Source: Roseitranquillus sp963776845 (GTDB lineage: Bacteria; Pseudomonadota; Alphaproteobacteria; Rhodobacterales; Rhodobacteraceae). Taken from it: DNA of 64,000 bases. The stretch spans positions 1 through 64,000 of the forward strand of contig CAVZOJ010000020.1 in the NCBI GenBank assembly GCA_963776845.1, written 5' to 3'. The notes under the pieces are model-generated. The model was not told the origin of the DNA. It did not search any database and saw nothing but the letters and a program-made list of their open reading frames with translations. Of this stretch, positions 10,323-20,460 are shown piece after piece (within the stretch, counting starts at the first letter, position 1; each line of letters starts with the position of its first letter). The translations under genes were made by a program, and so were the position numbers.

Positions 10323-10985
10323 GCGAAGATCATCTACAATTATGGCCCGGACGCCTGGCCCGACCTGACCGAGGCCTCGCCGCAGAACCCTACGACGCGC
10401 AAGGGCGCGATCCGCGTGGCCATGGAGCGGCGGCTCGAGGCGTCCGGTCTCCCCGTCACGGTGCTCCGGGCGGGCGACTTCTTCGGCCCGCGCGCCGGCA
10501 ACAGTTGGTTCTCGCAAGGGCTGATCAAGGCGGGGCGTCCGGTCGCCGCGATCACCTATCCTGGTGCCTCAGCGGTCGGGCACCAGTGGGCGTACCTGCC
10601 GGACGTGGCCGAGACGATGGTGCGGCTCGTCGAAGCCGGCGTGGGGGAGCGCTTCGCCACCTTTCACATGGAGGGGCACTGGGACACCACCGGCGACGCA
10701 TTGATCGTCGCCATCCGCGAAGCGAGCGGCCGTCCGGACCTGCCGGTCCGGCGCTTCCCCTGGGCGCTCGTGAGGCTTGCCTCGCCGGTCGTGCCGCTCT
10801 TCCGCGAGTTGACGGAGATGCGCGAACTATGGCGCGTGCCGGTGCGCATGAGGAACGCGAAGCTGGTCGCGGCGATCGGTCCAGAGCCCCGCACCCCGCT
10901 CGCCACGGCCGTGCGCGAGACACTGGCAGGACTGGGATCCTTGCCGGAAGTGCAGCCGGCCGCGCGAGCCGCTGCGTGCCCCTGA
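10323..10985 (+). pseudogene. 5'-truncated NAD(P)-dependent epimerase/dehydratase
   Basis: C-terminal two thirds of an extended short-chain dehydrogenase. Recognisable elements are AKIIYNYGPDAWPDLTE, RVAMERRLEASGLPVTVLRAGDFFGP (the strand after the active site) and QWAYLPDVAETMVRLVEAG. The nucleotide-binding Rossmann start with GxxGxxG is absent; similarity begins at about 10323 with unrelated sequence before it. An ATG at 10416 would give 189 residues that could not bind the cofactor. This looks like a 5' deletion rather than a frameshift. Confidence 0.65.
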
Positions 10986-11176
10986 CGCAGATGCATGGCG
11001 CTCCTCTCCGATTACGCCACGCCGCCAACCGACGGAATGGAACGAAGAATGTCTGGACAGCCAATGCGCCGAGCGCTGCGCGAACCACGGACGGCTGCTT
11101 TCCACGCTGCACGGTGGCGCTCGATGGTCAGTCAGAGTGGCAGCTCTGAGCCGTCCCTGGAGGACGGCCCGCACCT

Positions 11177-11556
11177 TCAAATCTCGGCCGCTTCGGATAT
11201 AGGCAAGGCGTCTTCGAGTTCGACGCGAGGTACCGGACGGTGCTGTCCATCTTGGTGTGCCCGAGCAGCACTTGGAGGGCCCGGAGGTTCCCGGTCTTAC
11301 GGTAGATCTGCGCGACCTTCGTGCGGCGCATCGAATGCGTGCGGTACGAACTCGGCTCGAGCCCGATCGAGATGACCCAGTCTCGCACAAGGCGAGCATA
11401 TTGCCGTGTGGAGATATGTCGTCTTTCATGGAAACGCCCGGGCCAGAGATGTTCGGACCCGACCATCAGGGGATGATCGAGCCAGGCAGCGAGCGACCTC
11501 CGCGTTCCCTCGGTAATCTCGAAGCGAACGGGCTGACGAGTCTTGCTTCCTGCCAT
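11177..11556 (-). pseudogene. Tyrosine recombinase/integrase remnant
   Basis: C-terminal catalytic part of a small phage-type integrase. TRQPVRFEITEGTR, LWPGRFHERRHISTRQYAR, THSMRRTKVAQIY, LQVLLGHTKMDSTVRYL supply the H-x-x-R, LGHT and Tyr motifs. The N-terminus with the first catalytic Arg is missing (a possible trace, RPLFNLG, lies near 11570 in another frame). After VRYL the frame shifts; the restored tail ends SEAAEI and stops at 11177. This integrase type is common on alphaproteobacterial plasmids and islands. With the IS relic at 12.1 kb it marks the right edge of the decayed zone. Confidence 0.75.
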
Positions 11557-12094
11557 CCGTGCATGCCGCCCAGGTTGAACAAGGGCCGTATCGTCGGCCA
11601 GAAGCGATGCAGGTTTCTCGGACGCCCGGCGCAACGTTGAGGAGTGCGGGGCGTCGCCTGGCGTCGGAGAAGCGCTCGAGCACGAAATTGCGGGGATGGG
11701 ATTTTTTGGATCAGCCGTGGCTATGGGGATTTGAGTGTCGTGGCCGCTCGGTTTCCGTGCGTCTGACATGAATGCGCTGGTTGTTGCCTGCGCTGCAATT
11801 CGGCACGCAGGTCGGTGCCGTCGAGGCAGTCGTCGGTGCTTTTCGATGATGCTCGCGATTCTTGCTGCGCCATATCGAAGCTCTCGGCAGGTCCAATGGG
11901 CCGCGCAACGTGAGGCGGGCGGCGGAGGTCGGCGGCGTTTGACCGCAGCAGGGAGCGCGTGTCATGCAGCTGCCCTCGGTGTCGTTGGCGGTGCCCTCGG
12001 TTGGCGTTCCGGCGCGAAGGTCTCGACGAGGATCAATCGTCCGCCGCAGCACGGACAGGGCAGGGCGAGGATGCGGGGTTGCTCTTCAGCACGG
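11557..12094. other. Intergenic debris, no gene recognised
   Basis: About 540 bp between the integrase remnant and the IS5-type relic. Apart from possible integrase 5' traces below 11640 I recognise nothing. The 113-codon minus-strand frame at 11711-12052 has no family resemblance. Confidence 0.5.
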
Positions 12095-12231
12095 TCACTG
12101 GTGTCGCTTGACAGTGTAGGCCGGCCAGTTCTTGGTCTTGTAGCTCGGCGGGATGGACCTGCTCATGCGGGACAGCTACCGCGCTGGAGTCACAAGATGA
12201 ATCCCTCTCGCCATTTGCGCAACAAAGCCCC
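12095..12231 (-). mobile_element. Relic of an IS5-family insertion sequence (one end)
   Basis: One end of an IS5-superfamily element of the IS903 type. The minus strand starts with a typical terminal repeat (GGGGCTTTGTTGCGCAAATG, from 12231 down), then after about 45 bp a transposase start at ATG 12166 reads MSRSIPPSYKTKNWPAY. This is the standard N-terminus of these transposases, which normally continue NEALKRRGSLTIWFD. Here it breaks after NWPAY and stops at 12095, so the rest of the element is gone. Confidence 0.7.
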
Positions 12232-12401
12232 TCGTGCATGTCCGGACCTCAGCATCCAGCCGGCAAGCGTCGCCCAGTTTGGCGAAGCCAACGTCGGCAA
12301 GGAGATGACCCTGGTCACGTGATTGGCGGACTTCGCGAAGTAACTGGCAACTCGCGTAGAGGATGTCATGATGCCCTGAAACCAACCAGGGAGGAACGGA
12401 C

Positions 12402-14375
12402 ATGAAGTTCACCATCTTCGATCCGGTGAATCGGTCGCAGCGGGCGGACGCAGCCGACGATGTCGGCGTCAACAGGCCGCAGGTGGCGACGATCGGCGAC
12501 GTCATCGCCTCACGCTACCACCGGCGCGACGTTATGAAAGGTGCGCTCGGGTTCACGGCGATCGCGGCCGCAGTAAGCCCGATGGCACTTGCGGCCGGTC
12601 GCGCTCGAGCGCAAGGCACCTCCAGCTTCGACTTCGAGGAAATCGAGGCGGGCGTCAGCGAAACGCACGTGGTGGCTCCCGGCTATGACGCCGACATCCT
12701 GATCCGCTGGGGCGACCCGGTGCTGCCGGGGGCGCCGGAGTTCGACGTCAACAACCAAACGGCGGAGGCGCAGAATCAGCAGTTCGGCTACAACTCGGAC
12801 TTTATCGGCACGATTCCGCATCCTGATGCGCCGGACGATCCAAACCGGCTGATCCTGGTGAACCACCACGAGTACACGAACGAGGAGCTGATGTTCCCCG
12901 GCATCGGGATCCAGGACGACGCCGACTTCGCCGGCATGACGGAGGAACTCGCCAATATCGAGAAGGCGGCGCATGGCGGCTCGATCATCGAGATCCGCCG
13001 CGGCGAGGACGGCAAGTGGACGGTCGTGCCGGACTCGATTTATAACCGTCGCATCACCGCCGAAACCCCGATGCGGATCTCGGGCCCCGCCGCGGGGCAC
13101 GCGAAGATGCAGACCAACGCCGATCCGTCCGGGACCGAGGCGCGTGGCACCTTCAACAATTGCGCCGGGGGCATCACGCCTTGGGGCACATGGCTGATGG
13201 CCGAGGAGAACTTCCACGGCTACTTCTGGAGCGACCAGCAGGAGCCGCCGTCGACGGAGACCTCGGACGATCCGGCGACGATCCTGAACGCACGCTACGG
13301 CGTGCCCGGCAAGTGGTACGCTTGGGGCAAGTTTGACGACCGCTTCAACATCGACGCCGAGCCGAACGAGCCGAACCGGCACGGCTGGATCGTCGAGGTG
13401 AACCCGGCGGATCCGGAGTCGACCCCGGTCAAGCGGACGGCGATGGGCCGGGTCAAGCACGAGGGTGCGATGCCCGGCATCACGCCGGACGGCCGGGTGG
13501 CGATGTTCATGGGCGACGACGAGCGGTTCGAGTACGTCTACCGCTTCCTCACCGACGACGCCTACGACCCCGAGAACCCCGATCCCGATCTACTCGACCG
13601 CGGCACGCTGTCGGTGGCACGGTTCAACGACGACGGCACCATGGACTGGCTGCCTCTGATCCATGGCGAGGGGCCGCTGACCGAGGAGAACGGCTTCGCC
13701 GACCAGGGCGACGTGCTGGTGCAGACGCGTCGCGCGGCGGACTTTGTCGGTGCGACGCCAATGGACCGGCCCGAGGACGTCGAGGCGAACCAGCAGACCG
13801 GGCGCGTCTACTGCATGCTGACGAACAACACCCGGCGCGAGCCGGGGCAGGAGAACGCCGCGAACCCGCGGCCGGAAAACCGCTTCGGCCACATCGTGGA
13901 GATCATCGCGCCGGACGGCGACTTCGCCGCCGACACCATGGATTGGGAGATCCTGGTCAAGTGCGGCGACCCGAGCGTGGCTGATGTCGGCGCAACCTTC
14001 TCGCCAGCGACGTCGCAGAACGGCTGGTTCGGCATGCCTGACAACTGCGCCGTCGACGCCGCCGGCCGCCTCTGGATCGCGACCGACGGCAACTCGGCCG
14101 AGGACACCGGCCGCGCCGACGGTCTCTGGGCGATGGAGACCGAGGGGGAGATGCGTGGGACCTCGAAGCACTTCTTCCGCGTCCCGGTCGGCGCGGAGAT
14201 GTGCGGGCCGTGGTTCGTCAACGACGACCAGACGCTCTTCCTGGCGGTCCAGCACCCGGGCGATGGCTCCACCTTCGAGGAGCCGTCGACCCGCTGGCCC
14301 GATTTTGCGGAGGGCATGCCGCCTCGGCCGGCCGTGGTGGTGATCCAGAAACAGGGCGGCGGCAGTATCGGGTAA
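12402..14375 (+). CDS. phoX: PhoX-family alkaline phosphatase (DUF839)
   Basis: Predicted secreted calcium/iron-type alkaline phosphatase that releases phosphate from organic esters; 657 residues. A twin-arginine signal is visible at residues 41-47 (RRDVMKG) followed by a hydrophobic stretch and an Ala-rich cleavage region ending ARAQG, so export is by Tat. The mature part has the conserved PhoX blocks NHHEYTNEEL, NCAGGITPWGTWLMAEEN, RVKHEGAMPGITPDGRVAMFMGDDERFEYVYRF and PDNCAVDAAGRLWIATDGN. A strong ribosome site (GGGAGG) precedes ATG 12402. PhoX genes are usually phosphate-starvation controlled, but I did not find a clear Pho box. Intact single-gene unit followed by a GC-rich hairpin. Confidence 0.9.
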   Translation: MKFTIFDPVNRSQRADAADDVGVNRPQVATIGDVIASRYHRRDVMKGALGFTAIAAAVSPMALAAGRARAQGTSSFDFEEIEAGVSETHVVAPGYDADILIRWGDPVLPGAPEFDVNNQTAEAQNQQFGYNSDFIGTIPHPDAPDDPNRLILVNHHEYTNEELMFPGIGIQDDADFAGMTEELANIEKAAHGGSIIEIRRGEDGKWTVVPDSIYNRRITAETPMRISGPAAGHAKMQTNADPSGTEARGTFNNCAGGITPWGTWLMAEENFHGYFWSDQQEPPSTETSDDPATILNARYGVPGKWYAWGKFDDRFNIDAEPNEPNRHGWIVEVNPADPESTPVKRTAMGRVKHEGAMPGITPDGRVAMFMGDDERFEYVYRFLTDDAYDPENPDPDLLDRGTLSVARFNDDGTMDWLPLIHGEGPLTEENGFADQGDVLVQTRRAADFVGATPMDRPEDVEANQQTGRVYCMLTNNTRREPGQENAANPRPENRFGHIVEIIAPDGDFAADTMDWEILVKCGDPSVADVGATFSPATSQNGWFGMPDNCAVDAAGRLWIATDGNSAEDTGRADGLWAMETEGEMRGTSKHFFRVPVGAEMCGPWFVNDDQTLFLAVQHPGDGSTFEEPSTRWPDFAEGMPPRPAVVVIQKQGGGSIG

Positions 14376-14417
14376 CACCCGGACCGTCGAGCGGACGGCG
14401 CTTTCTCGCCGCCACCA

Positions 14418-14439
14418 GGCGCGCCGCCAGCGGCGCGCC
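14418..14439 (+). terminator. Candidate terminator hairpin after phoX
   Basis: GGCGCGCC, a six-base loop, then GGCGCGCC: a perfect 8-bp GC stem 43 bp past the phoX stop. The following bases (TTATCTAAT) are T-rich but not a true T run, so efficiency is uncertain. Confidence 0.5.
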
Positions 14440-15076
14440 TTATCTAATCCGGGTCTGGAGTTGGCGTCCGAAGCATGCGGTCTGCTTTGCTCGAGCGCAG
14501 CGGCTGAAAAAACTCAGGGACGGGATCGCTGGTAGATTAGTCTGATCGGCTCGTCCCCGTGATGCCGTAGTTGCTGTGCCAACTTCCGCCGCGTCGCGCC
14601 GCGACTTCCTGCCACCGCCCGCTCGGAGCCAAGCGCCAACGCGTCATCGCCAGTGTCTACGCCGGACCGACAGCGCAGGAGCATCGAGTAGCCAAATAGC
14701 GCGTCAGGCACGTCGCAGCAAAAAGTCGCCGAGGGCGTCATTAGCTGGGCGTCATTAGCTGGCTCAGAAGCGGATTCCGCAGCAAGCGCTCTGTTTGGCT
14801 GGTGTCCCACGGTCACCGTTCATCCAGCCGTGCCTCTGGTCTTGGGTTGCGGATGCACAGGTGTTCCCTGCAGGTGAGCGACGGCTTCGCTCTTGGCGGT
14901 GGGCGCTACCGCGGGCAGGCGAGCACTTCACGGCGAGCCCTCAGTGGCGCCATCCGACGCCTCGAGGCGACGGCGTTTTCACCGCCGACTGCGCGTGGCA
15001 CTATTCCGCCGCAGAGGTCTGCGTTTGCCGAGGCGCGATCCAGCCGGCAATAGGCCTGAGAAAGGGGAGGAGCCGC
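14440..15076. other. Intergenic region, nothing recognised
   Basis: About 640 bp without a supportable gene. The only feature seen is a tandem duplication of a 14-base unit (GGGCGTCATTAGCT, near 14735-14762). Open frames on either strand lack start signals and family resemblance. Confidence 0.5.
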
Positions 15077-15271
15077 GTGGCAAAGGACAAGATCAGAATC
15101 GAGCAGCATGGCGGACTGGGACTGCTCTGGTTCGCAGGCTGGCTCTTCACGATCGGCTACCTCGACCTCTCGTTCTGGAGGGGAGTGCTCGCAATCGTTC
15201 TTTGGCCCTACTACGTCGGCACGGATCTCGCGGCACTTGATTTGACGACATCCGGTCCGGGCGACGGCTAG
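15077..15271 (+). CDS. Small membrane protein of unknown function
   Basis: A 64-residue protein that I do not recognise. GTG 15077 has a strong ribosome site (AGGGGAGGAG). The sequence begins MAKDKIRIEQHGGLG and is followed by one or two hydrophobic stretches (LLWFAGWLFTIGYLDLSF and GVLAIVLWPYYVGTDLA), so it is probably an inner-membrane protein with a short cytoplasmic head. Its TAG stop shares a CTAG palindrome with the stop codon of the pirin remnant on the other strand. Confidence 0.55.
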   Translation: MAKDKIRIEQHGGLGLLWFAGWLFTIGYLDLSFWRGVLAIVLWPYYVGTDLAALDLTTSGPGDG

Positions 15272-15601
15272 ACGCCGCCCATCCGCCCCTTCATCCAGTT
15301 CACCGCATCGGGGTGGATCACGAGAGCGGTGCCGAGGCTGTCTCTAGGGCGGATCTCACCTTCGAAGAGGTGTGTCAGCGTCGCGATGCGGGTGCGGCCT
15401 GACGTCGATGCCCTGCTTGGTCATGAAACCCGCACGCATCTGAACGAAAAAGATGAACGGCCCGACCATCTGCCGCTTGGCAGAGGGCACGGCACGCCGC
15501 ACCTCCATCTTGCCCAGATCGACGGCGCGCGGAACGATCAGTGTCACGACGGCGTCGACACCATCGGCGTCGCCCGGAACGGGGTCGGGCAGGGAGACCA
15601 T
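15268..15601 (-). pseudogene. Truncated pirin-family remnant
   Basis: N-terminal cupin portion of a pirin-like protein. VRRAVPSAKRQMVGPFIFF and GIDVRPHPH include part of the metal-binding His pattern. A frame change near 15365 then leads to EGEIRPRDSLG and a VNWM block, where normal pirins continue TAGRGIVHSER; here it ends within ten residues at TAG 15270-15268. Pirins are close to 300 residues, so about two thirds is missing. ATG 15601 is the likely original start. Confidence 0.7.
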
Positions 15602-15898
15602 GACATTGCATCTTCCTTCATTCTTCCGAGCGCGGCACGGCGCTTCCCGAAGGGAGGTAGAAGCTGCGTATCCTTTCGGAAAGTCGTTACCGATGGGAAA
15701 CCGCCTCGCGTGAGACGAAAGCGGCGTCGGCGCCGCGGAGCGCCATGTGCCGGCACCTGGCGCCGAGCCACCCGCTTGCGGCTCGGGTGACGGCGCGACA
15801 CCGGGCATCTGCGAGCACCGCGGGTCGGCGTCTTTCGCCATGGCCGTTTTGCTCTCGCGGCAAGGCGGCCTAGGGTTCACTGAACACTGGGAGGTTGC

Positions 15899-17392
15899 AT
15901 GACGCACGTACTCGCTATTGACCAGGGCACCACGTCCAGCCGGGCGATGCTGTTCGACGAAAGCATGAAGATCGTCGCCTCGGCGCAGGAGGAGTTCGCG
16001 CAGCATTATCCAGACTCCGGCTGGGTCGAACACGACCCCATGGATCTCTGGTCGACCGTCGCCGCGACCTGCCGCGAAGCCATCGAGCGGGGCAGCATCG
16101 ACCCCTCGGACATCGCCGGGATCGGCATCACCAACCAGCGCGAGACGGTGGTGGTCTGGGAAAAGGAAACCGGCAAACCCATCCACAACGCCATCGTCTG
16201 GCAGGACCGGCGCACCGCCGAGCTTTGTCGCGAACTGCGCGAGGCCGGCCACGAGCCGATGTTCACCGAACGGACCGGCCTGATCATCGACCCCTACTTC
16301 TCGGGCACCAAGCTGAAGTGGATCCTCGACAACGTCGACGGTGCTCGCGAGCGGGCGGAAGGAGGGGAACTGCTGTTCGGCACCGTCGACAGCTGGCTGA
16401 TCTGGCGCCTGACCGGCGGCAAGCGTCATGTCACCGACGCCACGAACGCGGCGCGCACGCTGCTCTACGACATCCGCAAGGGCCGCTGGAGCACGACGAT
16501 CTGCAAGCTCTTCGGCATCCCCACGGCGATGCTGCCGGAGGTTCTGGACTGTGCGGCGGATTTCGGGATGACGCGGCCCGACCTCTTCGGGCGAGAAATC
16601 CCGATCCTCGGCGTCGCGGGCGACCAGCAGGCGGCGACCCTCGGCCAAGCCTGCTTCCAGCCTGGGATGTTCAAGTCGACCTACGGCACCGGCTGCTTCG
16701 CGCTGCTCAACACCGGCGACAACCTGGTGACGAGCCGGAACCGGCTGCTGGGGACGATCGCCTACCAGTTCGACGGCAAGCCCACCTATGCGCTCGAGGG
16801 CTCGATCTTCATCGCCGGCGCGGTCGTCCAGTGGCTGCGCGACGGGCTCAAGATCATCCGCGAGGCGAAGGAGACGCAGCCCCTGGCGGAATCGGCGGAC
16901 AATTCCCAGAACGTCATCCTCGTGCCGGCCTTCGTGGGCCTCGGCGCCCCCTACTGGAGCCCCGACAGCCGCGGCGCGATCTTCGGGCTGACGCGAAATT
17001 CCGGCCCGGCGGAGTTCGCCCGCGCGGCGCTGCAGAGCGTCGGCTACCAGACGCGCGACCTGCTGGAGGCGATGCGCGCCGACTGGCCGGAAAAGCAGGG
17101 CGAGGCCGGTGGGGTCCTGCGCGTCGACGGCGGGATGGTCGTATCCGACTGGGCAATGCAGCACCTCGCCGACATCATCGGCGCCTCGGTCGATCGGCCC
17201 GAGGTGATCGAGACGACGGCACTCGGGGCGGCATGGCTCGCCGGCATGCGTGCCGGGGTCTATCCCGATGCGGAGGGGTTCTCCAAGATGTGGCGTCTCG
17301 AGCACCGCTTCGAACCCAAGATGGACAGCGCGACCCGCGATGCGCGGTACGCCGCGTGGAAAAAGGCAGTCGAGGCAACCATGATGGTCTGA
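15899..17392 (+). CDS. glpK: Glycerol kinase
   Basis: Phosphorylates glycerol to sn-glycerol 3-phosphate with ATP in the cytoplasm; 497 residues, normal family length. FGGY-kinase signatures are clear: DQGTTSSRAMLFD at the N-terminus (ATP phosphate loop), GITNQRETVVVWEKETG and WQDRRT (glycerol contacts), TDATNAARTLLYD, YGTGCFALLNTG, and VGLGAPYWSPDSRGAIFGLTR near residue 350. A GGGAGG ribosome site lies just before ATG 15899. No glpF or glpD lies beside it, and the neighbours are remnants or unrelated genes, so it appears to be a single-gene unit. Regulation is not visible. The frame is intact. Confidence 0.95.
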   Translation: MTHVLAIDQGTTSSRAMLFDESMKIVASAQEEFAQHYPDSGWVEHDPMDLWSTVAATCREAIERGSIDPSDIAGIGITNQRETVVVWEKETGKPIHNAIVWQDRRTAELCRELREAGHEPMFTERTGLIIDPYFSGTKLKWILDNVDGARERAEGGELLFGTVDSWLIWRLTGGKRHVTDATNAARTLLYDIRKGRWSTTICKLFGIPTAMLPEVLDCAADFGMTRPDLFGREIPILGVAGDQQAATLGQACFQPGMFKSTYGTGCFALLNTGDNLVTSRNRLLGTIAYQFDGKPTYALEGSIFIAGAVVQWLRDGLKIIREAKETQPLAESADNSQNVILVPAFVGLGAPYWSPDSRGAIFGLTRNSGPAEFARAALQSVGYQTRDLLEAMRADWPEKQGEAGGVLRVDGGMVVSDWAMQHLADIIGASVDRPEVIETTALGAAWLAGMRAGVYPDAEGFSKMWRLEHRFEPKMDSATRDARYAAWKKAVEATMMV

Positions 17393-17613
17393 GCCCTGCG
17401 GTCGCACCGCTGTCGCAAGACGCGCGGTGTTAAACGCGGGGCTGGGCACCGCTGCGGCCGGCGCCGCGCCAATCCGCGTCTCGCCGGCCGAGCGAGGGTT
17501 ACGTCTGCGCCGGCCTCGCCGACGGCACCTTACCGTGGGCAGAGGTAGCAGAGCGCTTCTTCCGGCGACGGGTCATGCTCTGGCGGACCAGGGCCGTTTT
17601 CCCGCTGCGATGG

Positions 17614-18844
17614 TTAGCCGTCATCCGCGCCGCCGCGGAAGTCGTTGCCGTGACGCCAGTCGCACGACGCCTGCTGCATCTCGAGATGCAGCCGGTCGCC
17701 GCCATATGCGTGGGCGACAAGCAGCGCCTCATCGAGTTCGATGCCGAGGCCCGGTCCCTCGGGGGGCAGGACGAACCCGTCGTCCCAGCGGATTGCGTGG
17801 CTGATGAGATCGCCGTGGAAGCCACCCCCGGTCCCGATCGTCTCGACCATCGAGATATTGGGCAGGGTCGCGGCGAGGTGGACGTTCGCCGCCCATTCCA
17901 CCGGCCCGGCGTAGAGGTGAGGCGCCACCTCCGCGTTGTAAGCTTCCGCCATCGCGGCGATCTTCTTGCCCTCCCACAGACCACCGCAGCGCCCGGTCGC
18001 GGGCTGCAGGATCGCCGCGGCCGCCTCTCGCAGGATCGGCGCGAACTCGGCCCGCGTCGTCAGACGCTCGCCGGTCGCGATCGGGATGCGCGTGGCACGC
18101 GCGACCTTGGCCATCGCGCCCACGTTGTCGGGCGGAACCGGCTCCTCGTACCAGAGAGGCTGATACTTCTCGATCGCCTGCGCCATCCGGATCGCGCCGC
18201 CGACGCTGAACTGACCATGCGTCCCGAACAGCAGGTCGGCACGGTCGAGCACCGTCTCGCGAATAGCGGCGCAGAACGCGGCGGACCGGGTGATGTCCGT
18301 CATCGCCGGCATGTGCCCGCCGCGGATCGTATAAGGACCCGCAGGGTCGAACTTCATCGCGGTGAAGCCCTGTTCGACCATCGCGGCTGCGCTCTCGGCC
18401 GCCATCTGCGCTGAGGTCCAGAACGTCTCGTCATGGTGCGCCAGCGGATAGATGTAGCTGTAGCTGCGTATCCGCTCGTTGACGGCGCCGCCGAGCAGTG
18501 CCCAGACCGGCCGGCCGCGCGCCTTGCCCGATGATGTCCCAGCACGCGATCTCGAGCCCCGAGAAGGCGCCCATCAGCGTCGGGTCGGGCCGGCCGGTGA
18601 AGCCCGAGGCGTAGGCGCGCCGGAACATGATCTCGACGTTCTCGGCCGACTCTCCCCGCATGTGGCGACGAAACACGTCCTCGACCACCGCGCGCGCGGC
18701 GGCAGGGCCGAGGCCGGTGAGGTAGCACTCGCCCCAGCCTTGGATTCCGTCCTCGGTCGTCACGCGCACGATCGTCCACCACCGACCGCCCCAGCCCGGC
18801 GGAGGTGGCGCGACGCAGAAGACCTCGATCCCCTCGAGCCTCAT
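17614..18844 (-). CDS. Enolase-superfamily (mandelate racemase type) sugar-acid dehydratase, frameshifted
   Basis: Member of the mandelate racemase/muconate lactonising group, probably an acid-sugar dehydratase. The N-terminal capping domain (RLEGIEVFCV, GWGECYLTGLG) and the barrel are both complete: GFTAMKFDPAGPY, GTHGQFSVGGAIRMAQ, PLWYEEPVPPDNV, IPIATGERL and EVAPHLY carry the usual base, metal-ligand and His positions. An extra G (CCC at 18527-18529 on the plus strand) breaks the frame between WDIIG and KARGRPVWALLGG; removing it restores about 410 residues. The substrate cannot be told; galactonate or another C6 acid is possible. ATG 18844 is the only good start. Confidence 0.8.
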
Positions 18845-18885
18845 GCCGGCGACACTCCAGGAAAGACGTGATAGGCGGTCAGGTG

Positions 18886-19311
18886 ATGTCTCAGATCAGG
18901 TGCAGGGTCCTCGGTCCGGGCGATGCGGAGGTCCTGACGCGCGTCGCTCCGGGCGTCTTCGACCAGAAGGTCGTGGCGGAGCGCGCACGTGCTCTGCTGA
19001 TGGAGCCGGCTCACCTCCTCGTCGTCGCGACCGACGGTCCCGAGGTGGTCGGCGCGGTCCTGTCGGTCGTCTCTCTGAGGGTCGACAAGCCGCCGGAGTT
19101 TTGGGTCAATGAAGTCGGCGTCGCCGGCGGATGACATGGCGAGGGGATTGGCCGGTCTCTGATGCGCTGCACCTTCGATGCGGCGCGAAGAAGGGGCTGC
19201 GTCGCGGCTTGGGTCGCCTCCGACCTCGGAGACGAGCCGCTTAGCTTCTACCGGGCGCTGGGCGGACAGGAGGAAGGCGGACAGGTTCATTTCTCGTGGC
19301 CACTCGGCTGA
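18886..19311 (+). pseudogene. GNAT acetyltransferase with an internal TGA stop
   Basis: GCN5-type N-acetyltransferase, about 141 codons from ATG 18886 in one frame to TGA 19309-19311. The frame is continuous except for a TGA at 19132-19134. That stop falls inside the acetyl-CoA loop, between VNEVGVAGG and HGEGIGRSLM, at a position that is normally variable. The downstream half continues with good GNAT character (AWVASDLGDEPLSFYRALGG). Either it is a nonsense mutation or a base-call error. The last 25 bases overlap the converging dehydrogenase gene. The substrate is unknown. Confidence 0.65.
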
Positions 19312-20386
19312 AACACGATGACATTGCGCCGCGCACGTCCAGCTCGCGTGTCGGCCACGGCCTCGTTGATCCGCTCGAGCGGCCAGCGCCCCGAGACGAG
19401 TTCGTCGAGCTTGAGACGGCCCTGCCGGTAGAGGTCGACCATCCAGGCGATGTCGCGCGACGGCACGCAGTCGCCCATCAGCGAGCCCGTCATGCCCTGT
19501 CCCAGCGCGGCGAGGATCACCGGCTCGTACGACGAGGTTTGTCCGGAATGCGGCATCCCCACGATGACCGCCCGGCCGCCGGGACCAAGAAAGCGGGGTG
19601 CGGTGTCGTAGGCAGAGACGGCGCCCACGGTCACGATCACGGCGTCCGCGCCTCTGCCCAAAGCGCGACGCGCAGCCGTCCACGGCGCATCGCTCGGCAA
19701 GGACAGCGTCGGTGGCGCCGAACGCACGTGCGCTCTCAAGCCTCGCCTCCGACGAGATCCACGGCGACGATGCGGCGTGCGCCGGCGATGCGGGCGCCCT
19801 GGATCGCGTTGAGGCCGACACCGCCGGCGCCGATCACGACGACGTCCTCTCCGGGGCGGAGGCGGGCGGTGTTCACCACCGCGCCGACGCCCGTCATCAC
19901 CCCGCAGGCGAGCAGGCAGGCGGAGGCAGCCGGCACGTCGGCCGGGACCGGCACGACCTGGGTGCGGTCGACGACAACCCGTTCCGCGAAGGCGCCGGTG
20001 GCAAGGCCCTGGGTCATCGGTCCGCCGTCGCGGGCGCGGAGCGGGCCTTCCTCGGGCCGCGGCGTCTCGCACAGGGCGGGCCGTCCGGTGGCGCAGGGCA
20101 GGCAAGTGCCGCATTGGCGCATCAGGCTGACGATGACCGCATCGCCGCGTGCGAGGTCGCGAACGCCCGCGCCGGTCGCGACGATCCGACCGGCCGCCTC
20201 GTGCCCGTAGACCGCCGGCAGCGCGCCGCCCCAGCCGCCATCGGCGTAGGAGATGTCGGAATGGCAGATCGCGACGGCGGCGACCTCGACCTCGACCTCA
20301 TGGTCGTCCGGCGGGCGCAGCAGCACCTCCTCGATGGTCAGTGGAGCGCCGAATTCCCGGCAGACCGCCGCGTGGATCGACCGCAT
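19287..20386 (-). pseudogene. Zinc-dependent alcohol dehydrogenase, frameshifted
   Basis: Medium-chain dehydrogenase/reductase of about 366 residues. Catalytic zinc ligands appear in AICHSDISY and YGHEAAG; the structural zinc Cys cluster is CGTCLPCATGRPALC; the NAD site is VIGAGGVGLNAIQGARIAGA. Two nearby shifts break the frame: an extra base near 19749 after AVDLV, and a second, opposite shift near 19692 after DAVLAE. With both corrected the C-terminal half (GADAVIVTVGAVSAYD to FQPSGHEK) reads normally. ATG 20386 has a GAGGGAGGG ribosome site. Substrate is unknown; the motif order resembles class III/NDMA-type enzymes. Confidence 0.8.
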
Positions 20387-20460
20387 TTCTGCCCTCCCTC
20401 AACGGGCGCAAGATGCGATGCCAGCGCGGCGAGCGCCAGAGGAGTCCTGCGCACGGCGGT

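Noticed and set aside
10986..11176. Possible extension of the epimerase fragment or a separate small gene
   Set aside because: The plus-strand frame beyond 10985 has neither family motifs nor a start signal.
11711..12052. 113-codon minus-strand frame
   Set aside because: No recognisable motifs or ribosome site, and in a zone of debris.
12510..13460. 316-codon open frame antisense to phoX
   Set aside because: No family resemblance; phoX on the other strand has full motifs and a good ribosome site.
15356..17449. 697-codon open frame antisense to glpK
   Set aside because: It is the GC-rich shadow of glycerol kinase; only its low-coordinate end (15365-15601) is real, as a pirin remnant.
19132..19134. 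TGA as a selenocysteine codon
   Set aside because: No hairpin insertion element is evident, and GNAT enzymes do not use a catalytic Cys or Sec at this loop.
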